Positions 25,871-39,034 of a stretch of DNA of 64,000 nucleotides are shown here, in pieces. The translations under genes were made by a program, and so were the position numbers. The stretch is taken from the NCBI RefSeq assembly GCF_964204865.1, contig NC_135251.1:20584001-20648000 (forward strand), in the 5' to 3' direction. The DNA is from Styela clava (taxonomy: Eukaryota > Chordata > Ascidiacea > Stolidobranchia > Styelidae). Below the pieces are notes generated by a model. It saw nothing but the letters and a program-made list of their open reading frames with translations, did no database searches and was not told where the DNA came from. The number at the start of each line of letters is the position of its first letter. Position 1 is the stretch's first letter.

Positions 25871-27822
25871 GACTATGATATAGTTCACCTGCTATTTCAT
25901 CAGTTCGTGCATAATCTTTGCTGAATAAATTTCAAATTTCTTGTTGCGTCGTTATCCCAACTGGAAGATACACCCCGCCCCAAATGTTTCAATGCGCCAA
26001 TACGTTCAATAAATGTCGATTAGAAAATGCTCGGCCAAACACTTCCAGATGATATGCATTTTTTCTAATGCTAAATTTAAAAAGCATGAGTGGAATATAT
26101 ATATTAATAACGAACAGTATGCAAATTTATTCAAACTCGTATGTCAGAGCCGGATTATGCAAGTGTGGTACATCCGGTGGTAACCGTTACTGGACTTTCA
26201 AAATCTTTCTAAAGCTCGGAAGCTTGTTCAACCGTAAAATATATTTTAAATACTCAATTAAGGTCATCTTGTTTCGTCAAAACGGTAATGCTTCATCCGT
26301 GCCGCCCCTTTCAACTTCATTTCTATACTACGACGATTTGGATGAAATTGAAAATTGGAACCGCCTCGTTTATTTCAGTTTGAAATGCAAGTTTTGTCAT
26401 TTGAATAAATGAAAAGTTGATATTAAGTAGATATGTTGAAAAAACATGAGTAGCACCGGTTAGTATGTAATTAGAAATGATATTCTCAAGATAGTTTCAC
26501 TAGAATTCTCAATTCAGCAGTTATATTTGTCCAGTTGGAAATATGGTGAAAAAAAAATTTCAAAAAGTAATCAGTGTGTCCAAAAACACACACAAAAAAA
26601 TAAGAGCTGAATAACGGTGTCCAAATTTATTACTTCTTGAGCGGTCATTTTGTTTCGAGGGCCATATTTTGGAAAACGCCAGGCCTGCTATTGCCGCTAG
26701 TCGTGACATAAACGCGTCAATACCACTAAACTCATTTGGAATTTACACCATATTTTGAATTTGAATCCGGTTTATTTCTGGTTTCTGTGTTTATTTATAA
26801 ATCGAGAGATCTTCATTGAATCACGTATAAAATAGTCAGGAGGGGATCATAATACAGCAACAGTAATACCGATTATTGAAAATGTACAAAATAGATTTAA
26901 TTACAATTATGTGAATTGTACAAATAATGCTTTTAATTTAAGGGCAAAATTGTAAACAAAAGTTACGTAACTTGTTTTATTACTTTTAATCATTAATGCA
27001 GCTATATCGTCATATGGAGTGTCTCAAACAATTGTAGAGGGACGGTTTTATATGCCTCGTGTAGTAACTTGAGCCTATTAAAAATTCTAATAAATTTGAG
27101 TAATTTTATTTCAAAGCCTTTCCCTACTAATAAAGATGTTGCGTTGGCAGTAACGATAATTATTCTAAGTCCTATCAGTAATCGACCATGAGCATTTTTC
27201 TTGTAGTTATTTAAATTTCAGCTTAACTTTTCTTTCGAAAATTTGTAATTACAAAAACACTACATCTCAACTTAATCTATTTCATTGGTCAAAATGAAAA
27301 ATATCTCGAATATCGTATTTACTTCTCTTTGTCATATGTGGAGTTAAAAAAGAAATGATTTGTTGTTGTTCTTTTCAGGAATATAAAATAAATATATATA
27401 TATTGATTCATGTGATCAAATGATTGATAAAAATCAAAGGGAATTAATATTCAAAATCGTCTATTTGTGTTCATCTAAATTGCCTAAATTTGACCGTTTA
27501 ACAAAGATTTGGATTTCATATAGAAATATATAATTTTCTAATTATTTAAATTGTATTAGTTTGTATAGATATTGTTATTGTTTTAAACTTATTAACACAA
27601 AACATATAAAATAAATCTTGGCATTTTATCAATAGAGGAACTTATCAAGAAGTATCAGGAAACCGCGGTGACATTAATTATCAGTTGTACTCGTTTGACC
27701 CCGCAATCGATGTTTTTTCAGGTCAGGTTGAACTTAGCAGCGTAATTTTTAAAATGAAATATGCAAATGTACTTCGACAATGAACTGAATTGGTTTTAAT
27801 AGAAAGTGCACACATTATACAT
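25871..27822. other. Non-coding, nothing firmly recognised
   Basis: A 114-codon open frame at 26,068-26,412 has no recognisable motif. CAGAGCCGGATTATGCAAG at about 26,144 resembles a DNA-transposon end and GCCAGGCCTGCTATTG near 26,680 could be its partner, but no matched inverted repeat or target duplication could be established. Confidence 0.35.
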
Positions 27823-28310
27823 CAGTCGTTCTCAACTTTTTTTAGTTTGCAGATCGGTAAAATTTCAGAACTAATTTTACTGATCTGTGAGCAGTCAAAA
27901 TCAAATAACAATGTCAAAAACACAGAACATAATTAATCGAATGTAATTACGACAAAAGTATGCAATTCAAAGCAGATAAATTATTTTAATGAGAAATTTG
28001 CTGCTGTCTTTTTGGGTTCTAATAATGTTTCTGCAAGTCGAAGTACAGCGTTGACTTCCACGCGATTTCTCTGTTTGTTTTTGATGAGAGATAACGAAGA
28101 AAAGTTTTTCTCACACGAGTGAGTTGTACAAAAAGTCAGCAGCCCTGTAGAACCCCTGGCCACGTTTGGTTCACGCATCAATAGGAGTTAAAACTTACAA
28201 AATAAATCGGCAGGCCATCAATGTCTTACATTTTGCAACTAGGATATAATATTGGACTATATTTTGCGGACCACAGAAAGTTGACGCGGACCGGCAGTTG
28301 AGTACCACTG
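27823..28310. mobile_element. hAT element remnant with transposase fragment
   Basis: The ends are CAGTCGTTCTCAACTTTT and the inverse AGTTGAGTACCACTG. The flanks ttatacat and ttaaacat form an 8-bp duplication with one difference. A transposase C-terminal fragment is encoded inside on the minus strand. At 488 bp the element is a deletion derivative. Confidence 0.85.
27981..28181 (-). pseudogene. hAT transposase C-terminal fragment
   Basis: The 66-codon frame contains SCEKNFSSLSLIKNKQRNRV followed by NAVLRLAE. This matches the hAT C-terminal dimerisation region, where a Cys-Glu-x-x-Phe-Ser block is followed by an IK-x-K-x-R stretch. It lies inside the 488-bp hAT remnant and lacks the rest of the transposase, so it is not functional. 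Confidence 0.7.
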
Positions 28311-30645
28311 TTAAACATTGTCTACAACTATGATCATGTTAGTCACAGTTATTGAGGGAGAGATTACATCATTGGGATATGATCCAATTGACTCCTTTTT
28401 GAACCTCAATTTCGATGGGATGTCTGTGGTATTTAATATTTAATCTAATGTATGCGTGTTAATCATATTCCCCAGTTAGTTGTAAAACGAATACCTTCTC
28501 ACATTCCTGTATACAACGAACATGATATAACACTGACAGGTAAATTTGTTTTTAGTCCCATAAGTGATGTTTGTTTATATTTTCAAGGGCATATTTTCAA
28601 AGTGGGAAGAAATAAAAGACTATCAAGACATATTTAATCTCCTAATTAACAGCTGAAGAAGTTTGTATCGATCTTTTGTTTATATCTTTTGTTTATATAT
28701 ATAACTGATGTATTGTTTATATTTTTGCCGAAGTTTGTATCGATTTTTTTGGAAATATCCACCCAAAGCTGAGAAACACTGTGGCATATCAACCTGAGGT
28801 ATTTTCTTTGACAAATTTTAAAAATAGAAAAGTTATTTTCACTTGAACTCAGAATGTGAATGTTCCATATTTTGTAGCCACCACTTAGTATTAGACATGA
28901 CACGTTCAGTTGACAGGTTCAGAACATGTCCATATGTTCCTTAATATAGACAGGTATTTTTTTATGCCAATTTGCAATAATTGCAAATGGAATTCATTTA
29001 TACACTACAAATACAATGGACAAGATTTTCATACCATAAAAATTTCGATATTTCATGAATTGTATTGTGACTAGGATGGAATTTTTAATGAAGTCATGGA
29101 TTGGAATATGCATTTGTGAAATATAAATTTTAAAATCCTAGAAACTGCAAGACTGTCATTAAATGACAAAATACTATGGGTAATTTGATAGAGTTTGAAC
29201 ATCGACATTTTCATTTTAGAACAGTTAAGACGGTTAATGGCTGCTAACCGTTTAAGAAATATACGAGCGCCATATAACATTGAAGTAAAGAAAAACTAAA
29301 AAAAATTCCTTTCGTGCCAGCATGTTAATGGTTAATTGACGCTCAGTGACATCAATAGCATACCGGTAAGTGTTAGGACTTCACTGATCATGTGTAAATT
29401 GATATTTTGATTCTAACAAACATTGTCGACAGAAATATTATTCCGTAATGTTATAACTATATATATATTCAATTAAGGCGGGACTGAATTACACCGACTG
29501 CCAAAAGAATTGATGTATTTACCCAGTTTTAGGATGTACAATTCGTTACAATCCACAAATTAATGTATTATTACATTGATAGAAACCTCCTGATATGTTT
29601 GTGGTTTTTACAAGTTCCGATGGCCGACAACTATTAGATCGCACTCAATTCCAGCCAGACATTAATAAGTGGTTATTTAGTTGAGCCAAAACATGATCTA
29701 TATACCACAGAAATTAATTAAATTGTGAAAATCAGATTAGTCTGAGTAGTCGTAACATTTTGCTTTTCAAAATCGAAAGTCTATTTTTAGTTTAAATAAC
29801 CTATTGAAACTATCTTCATATTGAATTAATCTAAATCATCACAAATTACAAGTTCAATCTGCTTACAATAAATTTCATTTCATTTGATAAAAAAGTATAC
29901 GTAAAAATGATTTTTCAGTTACCTAATCAGTTGAGTGGCATGTTCGGCTTGACTTGCTAAACCTAGCGTATTTTGAATCTAACATTTCTAAACATTTGTT
30001 ATCAACACAGTCAGGATTAATGTTAACCAATGAGGTGCACAATTACGTTTACTTAAATTTTTCCTTTAATATATTGAAATTGAACTGGTATACATTGAAC
30101 TAAAATTGACGAGTGATATTTCATTCATATATAATAGGAGTGAAAATTTTCTAAACTACAAAAACAAAATTGGTGATGACTGCCATACATATGCTGCGCA
30201 ATTAATATAATCGGCATTTGGACAGCACAAATGAGTCAAAACTCCGGCATCTGATGTTTCAAATTTTAAAAATTTTCGTTATTCATCATTCGTTCTTGTT
30301 TTTACCTTCTATAATTGTATGGTACATATATAGAACTGAAAATGGAATTGTGGCCAATTGATGTATTGATGATTGCTTTTAAATAACATATATTAGTAAT
30401 TATTTTATTTTCAATGATTTCATTTTATTATTGCCTGACACGGAAATTGTAAAAGTTAATAGGCGATATAAAAGCTCTTGACCAATTATGCAATCAATTT
30501 ATTGACGTGTAATACATATCATGAACAGTGTTATAGCCGCACGGTAGAATTTATTTCAATGACATATATCACCATGGTACATTATTTAGTTTCCAAGAAC
30601 AACAAATATTTACACAGACATATTTATCCCCATTTTGGTACTTCT
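28311..30645. other. Non-coding, nothing recognised
   Basis: No supported gene or transposon ends. Around 28,665-28,750 a phrase (GAAGTTTGTATCGAT) occurs twice, a small local duplication. Open frames are short and without motifs. Confidence 0.4.
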
Positions 30646-30714
30646 GAAGTATGCGCACCAAGATGTCGCACAACCGGAACCATAACCTGGTACACATCTT
30701 GGTGCGCATACTTC
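30646..30714. mobile_element. Short MITE, GAAGTATGCGCACCAAGATG ends
   Basis: A 69-base hairpin-like unit with near-perfect inverted ends of about 21 bases, the same family as 14,764-14,853. The interior (CATAACCTGGTACAC) also matches that copy. Confidence 0.7.
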
Positions 30715-32154
30715 AGGTGGTCCCCCATTTTCATTTAGGCTAACGACATTCGAACTCTTTTATAAGAGAATAAGTCTCTGCCCAAGGTTGCTAGCTGCTC
30801 TTAAATCTATTGTCAAATGGAAGTTCAATATGCCTTTCATGAGTGAGGTCTTTCGAGTGGCAGTTGGGACCGTATAATCATTCCTATATGGTATTGTGTT
30901 GACTTTTGGTATCAATAAAGACACACAGACATATCTTATTTATTGTAATTTTGACTTCTAGTAAAAAAAATGTACCGTCGAGAGCAATTCATAGTATTTT
31001 ATAGTCAAGTCAAGTTTATTTTTTCCAACCAGTAAAAAATAGCACAATCATAAATTACGACAAAAAATACTTTACACAGTTTTACTGGGGAAGGAAAGTC
31101 GCGGAGAACCAAACTGGTTATCGAGCAGCGACACCTAAGGTTCTAATATCTAATTGAAAAAGTATGAATCCAAGAGTTTTGAAACTACTATACCTTATAT
31201 TTACGGTGAGTACGGCGTGAAATAACAAACTAAACCAGAAATTATGTAGGAGATACTAGGACCATAAGACCAACAGATGGGTGGGAAATTTCCCATTCCC
31301 CGAGTCTGGGGAATTTTAAAGGTGTCCTAGAATCTAGATATCCACGTGTATATATATTGTTCATAGCTTTCAAAGAAAAGCTTCCGTTGATTAAAACCAC
31401 TTTTTGATCTAATAATGTGGCATAGCTATAGTATATACCATAACTTGAGTATATATATGATTAGTTGGGTGATACGCATTGATCTGAAATAGCAAATCGC
31501 CGCAAATAAGCATTTGTTAGAATCATGGCAATTGCAAACTGGCAGCGACGTAATAGACTTGGATGGTAGCTTGGCGTATGTTTCAAGTCAATTTGGCATT
31601 GATATCGCACGGATAAACGTATGTGTGTGAAAAATCGAAAAACCTCAACATCACTTTTGTGATTTCCCTCCCCCCCCCCCCCCCCAATCCCCCCTTTAAG
31701 CACCACCTTAATAAGTTATATATATCAGAAATAAAAAGATATATATAACCCCCAAATTTGGAAACACCCCCTAAAATAAAATGCTGGGCACATACTGGCT
31801 GGGTGGATGGCGTAACCTAGTGTAGCTGCTCCAGCTTTTACTTTCGGGCATCATGAACGATTAGGCCAGCTAATCTTATGCTGGAAATGTACTTAACGAT
31901 ATTATCCATGCAACATTCTACTGTATGGACGCCAACAAGATATTTCACGGATATTAGAAAAATACCGAAATTTAAGATTAAGTTTTTACTTGTAAATATC
32001 AAGCTTTCCGTTATTTGAAATCAACATGAACTTCTTTTTATGCTATATACACCATTGTGACGAAAATAATTAGAGGAGCTGAACTGCTCAAACTACAAAA
32101 TTACAAGTTCAATCTGGTTTCAAAATTCACTCTGGTTACTAAATTCTCCATAAA
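30715..32154. other. Non-coding; contains a 16-base poly-C run
   Basis: A run of 16 C lies at 31,670-31,685, followed by further C-rich sequence, a slippage-prone site. Around 31,010-31,130 a segment starting TCAAGTCAAGTTTATTTT looks like a retroelement tail, but nothing decisive is present. No gene recognised. Confidence 0.4.
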
Positions 32155-32845
32155 TGGGCTTACTATACGCCCCGCTTTAGGCGAGACAGTCCCGCTTTTT
32201 AGCGTCTTGTCCCGCCGTCCCGACAAGTCAGGCAAAAGTCCCGCTTTGGCGTTCAGCCATCCAGCATAATACACGAACATTTCCAATTAACATGTTTTCG
32301 TTACTGCTGTTGCTTTGCAGCGCAGCGCTTGCCCACTTACTGGAGGTGAATGCGTTATTCTGTTTATTTCATTTTTAGCGAACCTATCACATGTAATTGG
32401 TCCTGCTCTGACTTTTACGTGAAAGTAATATTGAACAACGTCTTTTTAAAGAAGTTGTTAATTAACTACAGAAAAGTATAATTATGCAATGAGCATATAT
32501 ACATGCTCATTGGATTAGGCGAACAAGTAAATTCTCAGTGCTTGAAAGCCGCAGACTATTTTATTATTCTTTCTTCCCTTTGTTGTACATAAAAAATCTA
32601 AATTCGAATTATTTTGTATCGTTAACGTCAATTCCTTTCTATTTTTCGAACTGAACCCGATATTTAGACGGTTAATATGCACATAAACTCTCGATGACAA
32701 TATGGTCAATGAAGACAGCCGGGATTGCTTTAAATGTAGACCTTTGTAGTAAAATCGGAAAATGTAAAGTTACAAAATCACAGCTAAGGGGTCGTTGTTT
32801 TTGGAGGCGTCCCTCTTTGAGGTCCACAAAAATATGGTAACCCTA
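32155..32845. mobile_element. hAT-like element, perfect 8-bp target duplication
   Basis: The ends are TGGGCTTACTATA and, inverted on the right, TAGGGTTACCATA (10 of 13 bases shared). The flank tccataaa is present perfectly on both sides. The interior is rich in CCCGC motifs near the left end and has no transposase frame, so this 691-bp element is non-autonomous. Confidence 0.8.
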
Positions 32846-33441
32846 TCCATAAAGCGGAATTTTATCAATTGTTTGTCATTTTATTTTCAATTTTTTCGCT
32901 TTGTTTTAGTATTATATATATGAATAAGAACTCCTGTCTGGTTATTGTATGATATGCTACTTACTCCAAAATTTGCCTACAGAGAATCAGCAGAGAACGC
33001 TAACTAAAACCTAATGACTTGGTTAAAACCGGAAGCGACGCGACTATTAAATACATTGGAATGCATCAAACAAATAAAAAATTCACTTTTAGTGTATTAG
33101 GTATTTTAAGATGCTTGGATTTTTTACATGTTATATTGTTACGGAAAAAATTCACAAGAAAATAGATGCTATGGGAACATTCATTGCAAGAGGTCGCTGG
33201 CAAAAGCTGACACAAGAGCGACACCATACGTTGTATATTAATAAAATATGTAAACATGTGCTGTGTGAAATTAGTGACGCGAAGTAAAGAGGGCCAGTTG
33301 CGTCAGCAGCTGTTATAACTCGCTGGTAGGCTGGTTTACAGTTTATTTTTTTGTGAGAATTGTTGGGCTGATAACCAATAAAGTAAACAGTTATTATTTG
33401 ACGTCTTGTAGAAAAGTATAAACCCATTCCAACATTGAAAT
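32846..33441 (+). promoter_or_regulatory. Upstream region of OLA1 (promoter/5' UTR expected)
   Basis: About 600 bases separate the hAT element from the OLA1 start codon. Promoter and 5' UTR must lie in or before this block. No TATA box at a sensible distance is evident, and a TATA-less promoter would be usual for a housekeeping gene. A TTGTAG acceptor-like site about 30 bases before the ATG could be a trans-splice or 5' UTR intron acceptor, but this is speculative. Confidence 0.35.
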
Positions 33442-36400
33442 ATGCCTCCCAAGAAAAAGGGCGAAGAAGTAAAAAAGCCCTTGTTGCTCGGGCGCTTGGG
33501 GACGTCTTTGAAAATAGGAATCGTGGGATTGCCAAACGTCGGCAAGTCTACATTTTTCAACGTTCTCACAAAAAGCCAGGTAAACAAATTTTAGAGTTAA
33601 ATATTATTATTGGTTGATAGTTTTAGCAATAATACAGTAATAGGGTACTGTATTCCCGACGAGTTGAAATTTTGAATTTCAAAAATTGAGGGAAGATTCA
33701 ATTTATTTCAAGATAAATATTTAATTTTATTTAGAAATGAAGGATACTCTATTTTTCCTGTTCTACTCTTAACATCCCTGAACAATGAGAGAGAGAAATT
33801 TATTTTTCACAAACAATATCAACATAAATAAATTGAAAATTGTGAAAATATAATGATACAGTGATATGGAGCTAATTGCATTAGAACAAAAAATGTTAAA
33901 TTTTTGGGAAACAAAATAAAATCATGTTTCTGTGATTGCACAACTTCGGAAGTAGATCTTATTTCTTTTTTTTTATACCAAATGTAATTAATATATACGG
34001 TATCTTAAGCTATATCCGTTTTCCAGGCTTCTGCTGAAAACTTTCCTTTTTGTACGATTGATCCGAATGAGAGCAGAGTTCCTGTACCTGATGAAAGATG
34101 GGATTTCTTGTGTAAACATCATAAACCAGCTAGCAAGGTTGATAAAATAATTGTTGATGGTTACCTCTCACACCTCTGAATATTCTGCGCTGGTTCTCAG
34201 GTTCAAAGCCTTGAGGATAATTATGTGCAAGAGGATTGCTAGACTCTTTGCCGTTGTAGGGGGTTTTTGTACTCTGACTTGTGTTACTCTTCATCATTAT
34301 GCATCTGAAACGAATAACTAGTTAACTATTTCCATACCAGACATGGACTGGTAAACGGATGAGAGGCTGTGGTTCGTCACATGATTAAGTTGTCTCTCCT
34401 CTCTTCTGGAACAAATATGAAAATCTTATCCTATTTATATGAGAAAGTTATATTTGTTGTCAGATAATTTTTAAAATTTCAATGTATTCACTATTTATTA
34501 TTTTGTAACTTTATTCATCTAAAATGAATTTTATAGGTACCAGCATTCCTTGCTGTTGTGGACATCGCAGGATTGGTGAAAGGAGCAAATGAAGGTCAAG
34601 GATTAGGAAATGCGTTTTTATCACATATCAGCGGCTGTGATGCAATTTTTCACATGACAAGAGCATTTGACGACGACGATGTAAGTTTTCATGGAATCTT
34701 GTTTGCTCCTTATGTATTGCTTACTGGAAACAAACTTCATAAATTAAATTAAGCTTATTTATAAATTGATGATGAATGGAGAATTAGCCTAGCAATTAGC
34801 AGAAGTTTCTTAAAAGTGTTATCAAGTTTGCATGAGGCATATTAGAAATTGATATACAGTAGTTCGAAAAACTTTATTAACAATCAATATAGTTGGAAAA
34901 ACTTTTATAGCAATTTATATATGGATAAGGATCACTGTACTATTGGTGAAATTTCTTTTGTATGCATCAACTCATGTTTTTGTCCTAACTTTGAGTCAGA
35001 ATCCGTCATTTATGGCAGGCCATTCAAATAGTGATTAAGACCATTCAAAATAAATCTAATATTTAAACTGGCTTGAATTTAAGATATTCAATACAATATT
35101 TAACATTTTTGATTTCAGGAAAAAGAAGAAAAGTTCAATTTAAAACTGTAATGAATGGAAAACTAATCAAAACAATAATCCAAGTTTCATTTTTTGAATG
35201 CATTCAAATTACTATTATGGACTTTTAGCCAACACAAATATAATTTAATAATCACCAATTGACCTAGCATTTTTTATACATTAGAACTGCTATGAATTTA
35301 ATTCATCATTGATATGTATTTAATCAGGTAACTCATGTAGAAGGGGACGTCAATCCTCTCAGAGACATGGAAATAATTCACGATGAATTGAGATTGAAAG
35401 ATATCGAATATTTATCAAAACGACTGACTGAACTTGAGAAAGTATTTGTCAGAGGAGGCGAGAAAAAGGTCAGTTGTTAGTGAAATGTTGATTCTTCAAA
35501 CTTCTTAATATAAATGTAAAATATAAACAGTGTTTGAAATCATCATATTAAAAGATATTTTTTCTGATATTGTTGTTAATTTGAAATACTTTGTAGCTTA
35601 TAGTATTTAGGGTTTGCATATGTCTTCTCAATTTGCAATCTATCCTGTTCATACCCGGATATTCTACAAATCAAACTTAAAAGTTATTCTAACAAGTCTT
35701 TTGATATAGTTTGCTAAATAGAATATTGTGAATTGATGTAATATGAATGATAAACGAGTATGTCGAATATTATCAGTAATCATGACGAAATGCTTATTAC
35801 TTATCGATTTTAATCGGTGAGTATGTTGATAGGTATTTGTCTGTCTGTCTGTCTGTTAGATGTACGCGATATCTTACAATTGAATCTGCTCCAGATTTTG
35901 AATGTGCATTCATCCTATCTCGGACCAGAAGCCTATTGATTTTGGGCGAATTATGTTGTATAATTAGCGAGTTATCAATTAATTAGTGATGGGAAACAAG
36001 GTGTCACTATGGAGTAAGAGCGCTGTTTTGGGGGATCCCCTAACTTTCGATCGATAAGTCTTCGGTCTCTGACCGATATTCTCGTTTAAACTGTTGTCTT
36101 AAAATGAAAAAATTTATTTTTTATGCTTTTTTACTGTAGGTTTTTAATACCAATGTCGAATGTACTCTTTAAGTCTTCTATGCCTACTTCTTACTTCTTA
36201 GATGTCTTTTTTGCTTTTTCCAACCAATATTCTTTTGACCTATTCATCTTATGATAGAGCTTTGTATAAAAATAAATATTGAACTATTTATCATTTAGTA
36301 CAAAGTTGAATATGATACGTTCGTTAGAATCCAAACAATGCTCAATGATGAAAAGAAACCGATAAGGTTTGCAGAGTGGAATGAGAAAGAAGTGGAAGTT

Positions 36401-39034
36401 TTGAACAAACATCTTTTTTTGACATCAAAACCTCACGTATGAACTTTATTCTTCATCTGTTTTTTAAATTCGATTTCTTCAGTATTTATCTTCCTGGTAT
36501 TATACATGATTTTGGATTTAATTTGGATTTAATTTGCGTTAACATGACCTAGCATAGACTGAAGATTTTGAACTAAGTTTGCGTCCTCTTCCAGGTACAA
36601 TTGTTTGAAATCGAAAATTGAATCGATTTGTGTAGATCTTTTCAAAAGTACTCAATTATTTACACCTATACTGTATTTGGAGTGAATGTGATTAACAATT
36701 ATCATCTGTTTTTTGAAGTATTTATCTTTCTGGTAGTATACGTGCTTTTTGATTTAATATGTGTTAACATGAACTAGCTTAGACTAAAGATTTTGAACTA
36801 CAGTCTGTTTGCTGCCTCTTCCAGGTATAGTATTTTGAGTTCTAAAATTGAAACAATTTTTGTAGATTTTAATTATTTACAGCTATACTGTATTTGGAGT
36901 GAATTTGATTTACAATAACAATTATTTATCTAGATTTACCTGGTCAATCTGAGTAAGAAAGATTATTTGAGGAAGAAAAACAAATGGTTGCTAAAAATTA
37001 GTGAATGGGTAAAAGAACATGATCCTGGAAGTTCAATTATTCCATTTTCTGGAGCTCTTGAAATGGAGGTGACTCATGTATTCCAGTATTTAATTTTTTC
37101 TCTTCCCTTTACGAAAGGCTCTCTAATCCAACTTTTTATGAGACGTTTTCACACCTTACACTCTGAATAAGGCACATACTGGTTAATCCTATTTCTGGTT
37201 CTCATTTTACGATTTTCACAACTCCGGTGCTCTATGCGGCTCCGGGGCCAGTGCGGTAGTCAACTTTGGGAAATCATAATATTTCCATTCCTATTTAATA
37301 TCTTACACAATGAGTTAGATGTGGTCCTTGGTTAAATAGTGAATTGTGCCGATGACTTCAAAATTTTTTGACTTCATGACTTCAAAAAGTTTTTGTAAGA
37401 TTTATACTTTTGATTTTTTTTCGAAAATAATACCAATATTAGTACTTATAATTGAGACAACCATGTTAAAATGAAAAGTTATTTATTTTAACAATTTTTT
37501 TAGCTTCTAGACATGGGTGAAGAAAAAGCTGAAGAATATTTGAAAGAATTAAAAGCATCGAACGCTCTAAGCAAAATCATTGTCACTGGATTTAAAGCAT
37601 TACAACTCGAATATTTTTTCACTGCTGGTCCTGATGAGGTTAGTTGGTAAATGCCAGATTATAAGTCTTTTTTCACTTTTCCAACCCCAATCCAACTTTC
37701 GATTTGCATTTCATGCATCTCCGAGAAACCTAAATTTTGAAAAAAAAATCTTTTGCATATGCTCCGTTATCAACAGACAATTGAAGAAAACGTGCATTAT
37801 GCACGTTTTCTTCAATTGTCTGTTGATAAGGCACAAAGAATTGAGAAATTTCGACCAGACTGCAGGGAGCTTGGAATAACAACTGCGTTTCCCACTTAAA
37901 TACTAATACAAACTTAGTATGGTCCTGTTCCATAGGTTTATGTTTATCCAATGTAATCGGCAACCACACTCATATGTTTACATTTTTTTTTTTCACATTT
38001 TTCTGTTCTCATTCGATTTGTCTTATTCTAAGTTGATAAATTTCGCATGCAAGTTTAGTACATAATAATAAGGTACTCCAATAGCCATAATTCTATTGAG
38101 ATTTTCCTTATTTTAGTTCAATTCCGAGTTAACGGACTGTCTGTGTTATTAGACAAGTGAATATACCCCCCTGCCCATAGGCTTTCCCCCCTTTACACAA
38201 CTTGGATCTAAAGTAGGCGAACAAAATTAGTTACCTCCATATTGGTACACGTACTTCTGGAGCTCCAAAAATACGGTCAAATAACTTGCTGATTACCAGT
38301 ACATCTTGAATTAGTGTTAATATATTGTTATATCCGACATTCCAGGTGAAAGCATGGACAATAAAACTTGGGACAAAAGCACCCCAAGCTGCTGGTAGAA
38401 TTCACACTGATATGGAGAAAGGATTCATCATGGCTGAAGTTATGAAATTTGCAGATTTTAAAGAACTTGGATCGGAATCTGCTTGCAAGGTTAAATTTCA
38501 GTTTGTATGACATATCATGCTGCTGTTAAGATCGCTAAGTTATATCTCGATGACGGAGTAAATATTCTATCAAGACCGCAATTGATGCTCTTGCATCCCA
38601 TTATTTTTATGCCTAGTCATTCATAATAAGGTATTTTTGTTCAATACATCCTGGTTTTTATTGTATAGCGGGTGCCTTTACAGTGAAACTGGTAAAATTT
38701 GGTGCAAAACCTTGTCATTGCAATTTTCCATGTCTGTTATACAGAAGCAAACCTCTGGGGTGAATATTATGCTCTTGATAACGCTAACCATGCTCTTGAT
38801 TTAGACATGTTTTGAAACTCAAATCCTGGTATTCAAAAGTTTTTTACCTAGGATTTGAGAGAAGACAATTATTGATGTATTGTTGGTATTTTGTGATGTT
38901 GATTTTAATCAGTATACAACAATTCTTTTCAGGCCGGTGGTAAATACAGACAACAAGGCAAGCAATATGTGGTGGACGATGGAGACATATTATTCATTAA
39001 ATTCAATACACCAAGTCAAAATAAGAAAAAATGA
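33442..39034 (+). CDS. OLA1: Obg-like ATPase 1 (YchF/OLA1), nine exons
   Basis: Exons are 33442-33579, 34027-34137, 34537-34680, 35328-35468, 36299-36436, 36934-37068, 37504-37638, 38346-38489 and 38933-39034, giving 395 residues, close to the family length (396 in human). The product is a cytosolic P-loop ATPase of the TRAFAC/Obg family linked to ribosomes and stress control. The P-loop GLPNVGKS is at residues 29-36 and the DxxG motif (DIAG) at 92-95. The TGS domain covers roughly residues 300-385 ([20 protein letters not shown]...). Every exon length is a multiple of three, so all eight introns are in phase 0. One oddity: the G4-like motif, which ends in Glu in the family (NxxE), reads NLSK at 229-232. 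The ATG is at the family's usual MPPKKKG start. Introns carry a repeat (intron 4), a tandem duplication (intron 5), and a palindrome and a MITE (intron 7). Confidence 0.97.
35791..36093 (+). repeat. 310-bp dispersed repeat, copy in OLA1 intron 4
   Basis: It begins ACTTATCGATTTTAATCGG and ends near GATCGATAAGTCTTCGG, so the termini ACTTATCGA / TCGATAAGT are inverted. In between is a GTCT run followed by GCGATATCT and ATTAGCGAGTTAT. Copies are at about 47,668, 50,795 and 60,208. It is probably a small DNA element. It sits well inside the intron, away from splice sites. Confidence 0.6.
36452..36932 (+). repeat. Diverged tandem duplication in OLA1 intron 5
   Basis: Two units of about 230-250 bases share phrases in the same order: ATCTGTTTTTT, AGTATTTATCTT, GTTAACATGA, CTCTTCCAGGTA and ACTGTATTTGGAGTGAAT. 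The second unit runs up to the acceptor of exon 6. Both units carry an acceptor-like TCTTCCAG that is not used by the predicted protein. Confidence 0.65.
37767..37829. repeat. Perfect 63-bp palindrome in OLA1 intron 7
   Basis: Two 31-base arms are perfect inverse copies around a single T (37,798). The arm starts TTATCAACAGACAATTG and ends AACGTGCAT. The absence of a spacer is unusual, as such sequences are normally deleted or interrupted quickly. It would form a strong hairpin in the pre-mRNA. No duplication flanking it was recognised. Confidence 0.85.
38069..38266. mobile_element. MITE in OLA1 intron 7
   Basis: It shares its interior (ACGGACTGTCTGTG, GTGAATATACCCC, TTAGTTACCTCCATATTGG) and its end motif (ACTTCTGGAGC) with the element at 20,454-20,669. 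The left boundary near GGTACTCCA is approximate, and no clean target duplication was seen. Confidence 0.5.

Noticed and set aside
26068..26412. 114-codon forward frame as a gene
   Set aside because: No domain, signal peptide or splice context; composition is that of random AT-rich DNA.
33152..33535. 127-codon minus-strand frame across the OLA1 start
   Set aside because: It overlaps OLA1 exon 1 on the opposite strand and has no recognisable motif.
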